A DNA stretch of 5,774 bases. It comes from Paracoccaceae bacterium (GTDB lineage: Bacteria; Pseudomonadota; Alphaproteobacteria; Rhodobacterales; Rhodobacteraceae). The notes beneath the pieces are model-generated. The model was given only the letters and a program-made list of their open reading frames with translations. It made no database searches and had not been told where the DNA came from. Below are positions 1 through 5,774 of the stretch, in pieces. The position numbers and the translations under genes were made by a program. Numbering within the stretch: the first letter of the stretch is position 1; the number at the start of each line of letters is the position of its first letter. The DNA lies in assembly GCA_003551745.1 (NCBI GenBank), contig PUNI01000132.1, forward strand, positions 1 to 5,774, given 5' to 3'.

Positions 1-949
1 AGTAGATGCCGCGCATGAACTCGCGCCAGCCGAGGATCTGGCGGATGAAACCCTCGGCGGAGTTGATCGGCACGGCACCGTCCTGCCAAGCCTTCTCCGC
101 CGCCCGGCACACCGCCAGCGGGTCGAGGAGCCCCGCGTTCAGATAAAGCCCGATCACCGCGTGATTGAGAAAGCCGTCACCCGCCAGCATCGCATCCTGA
201 TAGGGGCCGAATTCGGCGAGCCGGTGCGCGATGAAATGCTCGAGCGCGGCCTCGGCATGGTTACGCGTCACGGCGAAGCGGAAGGGGTGGAGGTCGCCGA
301 AGTTGTCGGGGAAGCAGGCCGCGACGAGCTCCAGCACCTCCTGGGTCACCGTGTCCGGCGCAAACTCGGGCGGGCCGCTCCGGAACAGGTCGTCCGACGC
401 CGGCTTGCGGTTGTCGTGGTCGTAGTTCCACTTGCCGCCGGCGGGCTTGTCTCCCTCCATCAGAAGACCCGTCTTGCGGCGCATATCGCGGTAGAAATAC
501 TCCATCCGCAGCGCCTTGCGGCCCTCGGCCCAGGCGGCGAAATCCTTGCGGGAACAGAGGAACCGGTCGTCGGGGAGCATCCGGACGGGCAGCGGCATCT
601 CGTCGAGCAGCCCGATCAGCCGCCATTCGCCGGGTTCGGTGGCGATCACCTCCTGCGCGCCGGTCTCCTCGGCGCGGCGCAGGAGCTCGCCGGGGATCGA
701 GCCCGCGTTCCGAGGGTCGTCGAGGCGCGTATAGGCGACCTGCCAGCCGTCGGCTTCCAGCTCGGCCGCGAAATGGCGCATGGCGGCGAACAGGAAGGCG
801 ATCTTCTTCGGGTGGTGGGGCACATAGGCCGCCTCGTCGGCGACCTCGGCCATCACCACCACGTCGCGGTCCTTCTCGGCCGCCTCAAGTGCGGCGACGC
901 CGGGCGATAGCTGATCGCCGAGCACCAGCACCAGCCGCGGCGCACTCAC
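1..949 (-). CDS. FeS-BCP / cryptochrome-related photolyase (C-terminus cut by window edge)
   Basis: The window holds 316 N-terminal residues of a protein whose family is usually about 500 long, so roughly the last third is missing. Residues 5-15 (RLVLVLGDQLS) are the typical start of the deoxyribodipyrimidine photolyase-related family (R. sphaeroides CryB, Agrobacterium PhrB). Further family blocks are KKIAFLFAAMRHF (48-60), MEYFYRDMRRKTGLLM (149-164), GGKWNYDHDNRK (171-182) and GFIRQILGWREFMRGIY (300-316), the last at the start of the conserved FAD-binding core. Characterised members are cytoplasmic flavoproteins with a lumazine antenna and a [4Fe-4S] cluster, acting in (6-4) photoproduct repair or blue-light signalling. 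The cluster cysteines lie beyond the edge and cannot be checked. The GTG start is chosen because the protein then begins exactly at the family N-terminus and has a perfect AAGGAG eight bases upstream. The start codon shares the four bases GTGA with the stop of the upstream SDR gene, which implies translational coupling. Whether it repairs DNA or signals is not decidable here. Confidence 0.93.
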   Translation of the reverse strand, partial: MSAPRLVLVLGDQLSPGVAALEAAEKDRDVVVMAEVADEAAYVPHHPKKIAFLFAAMRHFAAELEADGWQVAYTRLDDPRNAGSIPGELLRRAEETGAQEVIATEPGEWRLIGLLDEMPLPVRMLPDDRFLCSRKDFAAWAEGRKALRMEYFYRDMRRKTGLLMEGDKPAGGKWNYDHDNRKPASDDLFRSGPPEFAPDTVTQEVLELVAACFPDNFGDLHPFRFAVTRNHAEAALEHFIAHRLAEFGPYQDAMLAGDGFLNHAVIGLYLNAGLLDPLAVCRAAEKAWQDGAVPINSAEGFIRQILGWREFMRGIY

Positions 950-1608
950 CAGACGATCTCCTTGCCCGCCCAGTCGTAGAAGCCGCCGCTGTGTTCGGGC
1001 GTCAGGCCCTCGATCACGCCGAGCAGGTTGTCCGCCGCCTCCTCGGGAGCCACCGCCGGGTTGCTGCCCAGATACTTCTCGGTCAGCGCGGTGGTGACCG
1101 TGCCGGGGTGCAGGGCTGCGACCACCGCCTGCGGGTGGGTGCGCGCCACCTCGATCGCGGCGGTGTGCAGAAGCTGGTTCAGCCCGGCCTTCGCGGCGCG
1201 ATAGCCGTACCAGCCCCCGGCGCGGTTGTCGCCGATCGAGCCCACCCGCGCCGACAGCGCCGCGAACACCGCGCGCCGGTCGCGCGGCATCAACCGCAGG
1301 GCGTGCTTCAGCACGAGCGCCGGGCCGATCGCATTCAGCGCGAACTGCGCGGCCAGCGGCCCCGCCTCCAGAGCCTTCAGCGATTTCTCGGGGCCGTGTC
1401 CGCCGATTTCAAGCCCGCCGGTGGCGACGAAGACGAGATCGGCCTCGCCCTCGATCTGCCCCAGCGACTCGGCAATACTCGCCTCGTCCGTCACGTCGAG
1501 CCCGTGGCGGCGGCGCGAGAGCCCGGTTACCTCGGCGCCGCGCTCGGCCAGCCGCGCGGCCAGCGCCGCCCCGATCCCGCCCGAATCACCGATCACCACC
1601 GCCCGCAT
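946..1608 (-). CDS. Short-chain dehydrogenase/reductase (SDR, C-factor-like)
   Basis: A complete 220-residue SDR, short for the classical family (about 250). The N-terminal Rossmann nucleotide-binding motif is GDSGGIG at residues 7-13. The catalytic set is N92 (LNAIGP), S119 (ALSARVG) and Y136/K140 (YRAAK). HPGTVTTAL (167-175) is the loop after beta-6 that closes over the cofactor in SDRs. The canonical NNAG of strand beta-4 is replaced by VATGG (61-65); from memory this is normal in the C-factor/CsgA-like subgroup found beside photolyase genes. An NAD(P)-dependent cytosolic oxidoreductase is therefore well supported, but the substrate is not. The ATG at 1608 is preceded by GGAGGG (1618-1613) four bases upstream. 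Its TGA overlaps the GTG of the photolyase gene, so the two form an operon read away from leuA. A role in photo-oxidative stress or in cofactor metabolism for the photolyase is possible but is inference only. Confidence 0.9.
   Translation of the reverse strand: MRAVVIGDSGGIGAALAARLAERGAEVTGLSRRRHGLDVTDEASIAESLGQIEGEADLVFVATGGLEIGGHGPEKSLKALEAGPLAAQFALNAIGPALVLKHALRLMPRDRRAVFAALSARVGSIGDNRAGGWYGYRAAKAGLNQLLHTAAIEVARTHPQAVVAALHPGTVTTALTEKYLGSNPAVAPEEAADNLLGVIEGLTPEHSGGFYDWAGKEIVW
958..963 (-). promoter_or_regulatory. Ribosome binding site for the GTG-started photolyase gene
   Basis: On the minus strand the sequence AAGGAG lies inside the last codons of the SDR gene, eight bases before the GTG at 949-947. 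It decides in favour of this GTG start over any internal ATG. Confidence 0.75.
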
Positions 1609-1679
1609 CGCGCCCTCCGCTCAACCGCCGTCGGCGACCTAGCGCCGTGCGCCAGCCCGGCAAATGGCGCAATCTGGGC

Positions 1680-1707
1680 TTTCCTTCGCCGCGGCCGGCG
1701 GTATACT
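1680..1707 (+). promoter_or_regulatory. Probable promoter of the leu leader and leuA
   Basis: The hexamer TATACT at 1702-1707 matches the sigma-70 -10 consensus at five of six positions and stands out in GC-rich surroundings. The best -35 candidate, TTTCCT at 1680-1685, is poor (three of six) with a 16-base spacer. A start about seven bases after the -10 box falls at 1714-1715, that is on or next to the ATG of the leader ORF. The mRNA would then be leaderless, which fits the absence of any Shine-Dalgarno sequence before that ATG. The weak -35 suggests either an activator or modest basal strength. Confidence 0.55.
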
Positions 1708-1714
1708 CGGGCGC

Positions 1715-1798
1715 ATGACACGGGGCTTCGATATCCTCCGCGCCGGCCACCAGTCCGGGTCCGCACCCCGTGGTCTGCTGCTCCTTAGCCGCCTCTGA
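1715..1798 (+). CDS. leuL: Leucine-rich leader peptide of leuA (attenuator peptide)
   Basis: A 27-codon ORF (ATG 1715, TGA 1796-1798) ends 73 bases before leuA. Leucine fills residues 8, 21-24 and 27. The four consecutive codons CTG CTG CTC CTT (1775-1786) lie just before the end, as in the Leu, Trp and His leader peptides of enterobacterial and rhizobial attenuators. The peptide starts MTRGFDIL and ends GLLLLSRL. Its stop codon sits inside the 5' arm of a perfect 10-bp inverted repeat (1792-1801 with 1818-1827), so ribosome position would directly control downstream RNA folding. There is no Shine-Dalgarno sequence; the -10 box at 1702-1707 predicts transcription starting at or beside the AUG, as reported for the leaderless trpL of Sinorhizobium. 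The peptide itself probably has no function beyond sensing charged leucyl-tRNA. Chance occurrence of four tandem Leu codons in a 27-codon ORF directly before a leucine biosynthesis gene is unlikely, but expression is not shown. Confidence 0.8.
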   Translation: MTRGFDILRAGHQSGSAPRGLLLLSRL

Positions 1799-1843
1799 GC
1801 GTGCCTCCGGGCGCGACCGCTCAGAGGTATCCGGCGCCCGAGG
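1792..1843 (+). promoter_or_regulatory. Candidate leucine attenuator: competing RNA helices before leuA
   Basis: Four segments in order can form mutually exclusive helices: A (1792-1801, CCTCTGAGCG), B (1804-1814, CCTCCGGGCGC), A' (1818-1827, CGCTCAGAGG) and B' (1834-1843, GCGCCCGAGG). A:A' is a perfect 10-bp helix. B:B' has 10 pairs with one bulged C (1807). B:A' gives a compact hairpin of nine pairs (one G-U) with a single C-A mismatch and a four-base loop. A lies within ribosome footprint distance of the Leu codons and contains the leader stop codon. In addition CACGGGG (1719-1725) is a perfect complement of CCCCGTG (1766-1772) just before the Leu codons. No run of T follows any helix, so an intrinsic terminator is not evident; Rho-dependent termination or control of leuA translation is the alternative. 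Pairing was done by eye. Confidence 0.6.
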
Positions 1844-1871
1844 AAGCTGAGGACAACGCGAGAGACCCGCC

Positions 1872-3458
1872 ATGACAGACGAACCGATCCCCGCACCCGC
1901 CGCGGCCGACCCCAACCGCGTGCTGATCTTCGACACAACGCTGCGCGACGGCGAGCAGTCGCCAGGCGCCACCATGACCCACGAGGAGAAGCTGGAGATC
2001 GCCCAGCTGCTGGACGAGATGGGGGTGGACATCATCGAGGCGGGCTTTCCCATCGCCTCCGAGGGCGATTTCGAGGCCGTCAAGGCGATCGCCGAACGGG
2101 CGCGGGAGGCTGTGATCTGCGGGCTCGCGCGCGCCAACCCCACCGACATCGATCGCTGCTGGGAGGCGGTGCGCCACGCCCGCCGGCCGCGCATCCACAC
2201 CTTCATCGGCACCTCGCCCCTGCACCGCGACATCACCCGGCTGACGCAGGACGCGATGGTCGAGCGGATCCACGCCACCGTCAGCCACGCCCGCGATCTG
2301 TGCGACAACGTGCAGTGGTCGCCGATGGACGCCACGCGGACCGAGCGTGACTTCCTGTGCCGGGTGGTGGCGGCGGCTATCAGCGCCGGCGCCACCACCA
2401 TCAACATCCCCGACACGGTGGGCTACACCGCGCCGCGCGAGTCGGCCGATCTGATCGCCATGCTGCGCCGGGAGGTGCCGGGCGCCGAGGAGGTGGTCTT
2501 CGCCACCCACTGCCACAACGATCTGGGCATGGCGACGGCGAACGCGCTGGCCGCGGTCGAGGCCGGCGCGCGGCAGATCGAATGCACCATCAACGGGCTC
2601 GGCGAGCGCGCCGGCAACACCGCGCTGGAGGAGGTGGTGATGGCGCTGAAGGTGCGCCACGACATCATGCCCTACACGACCGGCATCGACACCCGCCGGA
2701 TCATGCAGGCGAGCCGGCTCGTGAGCGCCGTCTCGGGCTTTCCGGTTCAGTACAACAAGGCGGTGGTGGGCAAGAACGCCTTCGCCCATGAAAGCGGCAT
2801 CCATCAGGACGGGATGCTGAAGAACGCCGAGACCTTCGAGATCATGCGCCCTGAGGACATCGGGCTGACCGCCACCAATCTCGTGATGGGCAAGCATTCG
2901 GGCCGCGCGGCGCTGCGCGCAAAGCTCAAGGAACTGGGCTACGAGCTCGCCGACAACCAACTCGCCGACGCCTTCGTGCGCTTCAAGGCGCTCGCCGACC
3001 GGAAGAAGGAAGTCTATGACGAGGATCTGGTCGCGCTGATGCAGGACAGCACGGCCGGAGCGCATCAGGATCTGGTGGTCCTGAAGCATCTGCGCGTGAT
3101 CTGCGGCACCGAAAGCCCGCAGACCGCCGAGATGACACTGGCGCTGGACGGCGTCGAGCAGGCCACCACCGCCACCGGCGACGGCCCCGTGGATGCCACC
3201 TTCGCCGCGGTCAAGGCGCTGGTGCCCCACGAGGTCCGGCTGGAGCTCTATCAGGTCCATGCGGTGACCGAGGGCACCGACGCCCAGGCCACGGTCAGCG
3301 TGCGGCTCGACTCGGGCGGGCGCATCTTCACGGGCCAATCGGCCGACACCGATACGGTGGTCGCCTCCGCGAAGGCCTACCTCGTCGCGCTCAACAAGGT
3401 CCTCGCCTTCGAGCGCGCCGGCCGGCCCGCGACCGACATCACTGCCGCCGTGTCCTGA
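1872..3458 (+). CDS. leuA: 2-isopropylmalate synthase
   Basis: LeuA (EC 2.3.3.13) condenses acetyl-CoA with 2-ketoisovalerate to give 2-isopropylmalate, the committed cytosolic step to leucine. The 528 residues fit the bacterial type (E. coli about 523). The N-terminal TIM-barrel domain opens with FDTTLRDGEQSPGA (20-33). Divalent metal ligands align as D26, H213 and H215 (in HCHNDLGMA) and N249 (in GERAGN). KNAFAHESGIHQDGML (301-316) is the conserved linker/active-site segment, followed by MGKHSGR (339-345). The C-terminal leucine-binding regulatory domain covers about 402-515, with GDGPVDA at 436-442 and SADTDTVVASAKAYLVALN at 490-508, so allosteric feedback is expected. The ATG at 1872 is the only sensible start; GAGAG (1860-1864) seven bases upstream is a modest ribosome binding site. 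The Leu-codon leader and competing helices upstream suggest transcriptional or translational attenuation in addition to enzyme feedback. Nothing looks truncated or foreign. Confidence 0.98.
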   Translation: MTDEPIPAPAAADPNRVLIFDTTLRDGEQSPGATMTHEEKLEIAQLLDEMGVDIIEAGFPIASEGDFEAVKAIAERAREAVICGLARANPTDIDRCWEAVRHARRPRIHTFIGTSPLHRDITRLTQDAMVERIHATVSHARDLCDNVQWSPMDATRTERDFLCRVVAAAISAGATTINIPDTVGYTAPRESADLIAMLRREVPGAEEVVFATHCHNDLGMATANALAAVEAGARQIECTINGLGERAGNTALEEVVMALKVRHDIMPYTTGIDTRRIMQASRLVSAVSGFPVQYNKAVVGKNAFAHESGIHQDGMLKNAETFEIMRPEDIGLTATNLVMGKHSGRAALRAKLKELGYELADNQLADAFVRFKALADRKKEVYDEDLVALMQDSTAGAHQDLVVLKHLRVICGTESPQTAEMTLALDGVEQATTATGDGPVDATFAAVKALVPHEVRLELYQVHAVTEGTDAQATVSVRLDSGGRIFTGQSADTDTVVASAKAYLVALNKVLAFERAGRPATDITAAVS

Positions 3459-4798
<1,340 letters not shown>

Positions 4799-4834
4799 GG
4801 CCGCGCGCCCATTGCGCTCCGGAAGGGCGCGGCC
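4799..4834 (+). repeat. GC-rich hairpin directly after the mreB stop codon
   Basis: GGCCGCGC (4799-4806) pairs with GCGCGGCC (4827-4834), and after a two-base bulge CC (4809-4810) pairs with GG (4825-4826); the loop is 4811-4824. It begins on the base after the mreB stop. No T-run follows, so it is not a classical terminator; it may stabilise the mreB 3' end or lower read-through into mreC. The rest of the 119-base gap up to mreC shows no clear promoter. Confidence 0.5.
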
Positions 4835-4906
4835 GCCGGCCTGAACGCGCCAGCGGCAGGGTGCAAGGGCTGGAGTAGGGCCGCCGCAAAGGCCGGCAGC
4901 CGCGAC

Positions 4907-4912
4907 GAGGGG
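4907..4912 (+). promoter_or_regulatory. Ribosome binding site deciding the TTG start of mreC
   Basis: GAGGGG lies five bases before TTG at 4918-4920. An in-frame TAG at 4876-4878 closes the frame upstream, and no ATG or GTG occurs between it and the transmembrane segment of MreC. This site therefore supports TTG as the initiation codon. Confidence 0.7.
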
Positions 4913-4917
4913 CAGAG

Positions 4918-5774
4918 TTGGCGCGCGACCGCAACGGACAGGAAGACCTCAACCGGCCCGTCAGGCGCATCCTGCTGGGCGTGCTGGTCGTGGCGCTGAT
5001 CGGCATCTTCGCGCTGTGGCGCATCGACAGCCCGCGGGTGGAGCGCTTCCGCATTGCCTTGATCGACCGGGTGGTCCCCAGCTTCGACTGGGCCTTCGTG
5101 CCGGTGACCCGTGCCGCGGGCCTTGTCGAGGAGTTCCAGGCCGTTGCGCGGCTGCACGAACAGAACCAGGAGCTGCGCCGCGAACTGCAGCAGATGCGGG
5201 CCTGGCGGGAAGCCGCCCTGCAGCTCGAACAGCAGAACGCCCGCCTGCTGGAACTGAACCAGGTGCGCGTCGACCCCCGCCTGACTCATATCACCGGCGT
5301 GGTGATGGCCGATTCCGGCTCGCCCTTCCGCCGCTCGGTGCTGCTGAACGTGGGCGCCCGCGACGGCATCCAGGACGGCTGGGCGGCGATGGACGGGCTC
5401 GGCCTTGTCGGCCGCATCTCCGGCGTGGGCGGGCAGACGGCGCGGGTGATCCTGCTCAACGACACCAACAGCCGCGTGCCGGTGACGATCCAGCCCTCCG
5501 GCCAGCGCGCGATCCTCGCCGGCGACAACTCCGGCCTGCCGCCGCTCGATTTCATCGAGACGCCCGAGCAGGTGCGCCCGGGCGACCGGGTGGTGTCGTC
5601 GGGCGACGGCGGCGTGTTCCCCTCGGGCCTGCTGGTGGGCGAGGTCGCCATGGGCCCCGACCGCCGGCTTCGGGTCCGGCTCGCCGCCGACATGCAGCGG
5701 CTCGAATTCCTGCGCGTGCTGCGCTCGGCCCCGCTGGAGCGGATCGACGACCCCGGCCCGCTGCTGGTGCCGAT
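4918..5774 (+). CDS. mreC: Rod shape-determining protein MreC (C-terminus cut by window edge)
   Basis: MreC is a bitopic inner-membrane protein whose periplasmic part links MreB filaments to the cell-wall synthases PBP2 and RodA. The 285 residues seen cover nearly the whole family length (about 300 in Rhodobacter-type MreC, 367 in E. coli). A basic cytoplasmic N-terminus (MARDRNGQEDLNRPVRR) is followed by one membrane segment at about 18-34 (ILLGVLVVALIGIFALW). A coiled coil spans about 78-115 (EQNQELRRELQQMRAW and onward) and mediates dimerisation in the family. The two beta-barrel subdomains span about 120-270 and include GVVMADSGSPFRRSVLLNVG (127-146), GLVGRISGVG (162-171), GDRVVSSGDGGVFPSGLLVG (222-241) and LEFLRVLR (262-269). 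The start is TTG, the only usable start codon after an in-frame stop at 4876, with a strong GAGGGG five bases upstream. It lies 119 bases after mreB and is most likely co-transcribed from the promoter near 3646-3675. The reading frame is intact to the window end. Confidence 0.95.
   Translation, partial: MARDRNGQEDLNRPVRRILLGVLVVALIGIFALWRIDSPRVERFRIALIDRVVPSFDWAFVPVTRAAGLVEEFQAVARLHEQNQELRRELQQMRAWREAALQLEQQNARLLELNQVRVDPRLTHITGVVMADSGSPFRRSVLLNVGARDGIQDGWAAMDGLGLVGRISGVGGQTARVILLNDTNSRVPVTIQPSGQRAILAGDNSGLPPLDFIETPEQVRPGDRVVSSGDGGVFPSGLLVGEVAMGPDRRLRVRLAADMQRLEFLRVLRSAPLERIDDPGPLLVP

Noticed and set aside
161..910. A 249-codon plus-strand frame opposite the photolyase gene
   Set aside because: Its codons are in register with those of the minus-strand photolyase gene, whose protein has clear family motifs across the same bases.
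1636..1663. Possible minus-strand promoter for the SDR-photolyase operon (TTGCCG, 16 bases, TAGGTC)
   Set aside because: The -10 candidate is poor and no alternative-sigma consensus could be matched with confidence. The promoter must lie somewhere in 1620-1720, but it is not identifiable by eye.
889..1788. A 299-codon plus-strand frame crossing the SDR gene and running into the leu leader
   Set aside because: It is antisense to a complete SDR with all catalytic residues, and its arginine- and alanine-rich translation is typical of a GC-driven shadow.

Overview
The window looks like core chromosome of a high-GC alphaproteobacterium, most likely a member of the Rhodobacteraceae. The support is the strongly GC-rich coding sequence, MreB and MreC proteins of the Rhodobacter type, and a photolyase of the bacterial iron-sulfur (FeS-BCP/CryB-like) family. 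No transposase, integrase, CRISPR array, tRNA or rRNA gene is visible. This is ordinary housekeeping DNA, and its least ordinary part is a short regulatory stretch in front of leuA.

Layout. On the minus strand, a short-chain dehydrogenase/reductase gene (946-1608) overlaps by four bases a GTG-started FeS-BCP/cryptochrome-related photolyase gene (949 down to 1), which runs off the left edge. Divergently, on the plus strand, a TATACT -10 box is followed at once by a 27-codon leader ORF (1715-1798). The leader carries four consecutive leucine codons and overlaps a set of competing inverted repeats (1792-1843). Next comes leuA (2-isopropylmalate synthase, 1872-3458). This arrangement is that of a leucine-sensing ribosome-mediated attenuator with a probably leaderless leader peptide. 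After an intergenic region of about 300 bases with a plausible promoter (TTTACG, 18-base spacer, TATAAG) come mreB (3764-4798) and mreC (TTG start at 4918, running off the right edge).

How the genes work together. leuA commits 2-ketoisovalerate to leucine, and the leader would tie its expression to leucyl-tRNA charging. mreB and mreC encode the cytoplasmic actin-like filament and its membrane-anchored periplasmic partner in the elongasome, and they form the start of a cell-shape operon. Whether that operon continues beyond the window cannot be seen. The SDR-photolyase pair is a two-gene operon with translational coupling. The photolyase repairs DNA or senses light, and the role of its SDR partner is unknown.

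Limits. Two genes are cut by the window edges, so the [4Fe-4S] cysteines of the photolyase and the C-terminus of MreC cannot be checked. RNA structures were paired by eye, without energy calculations.
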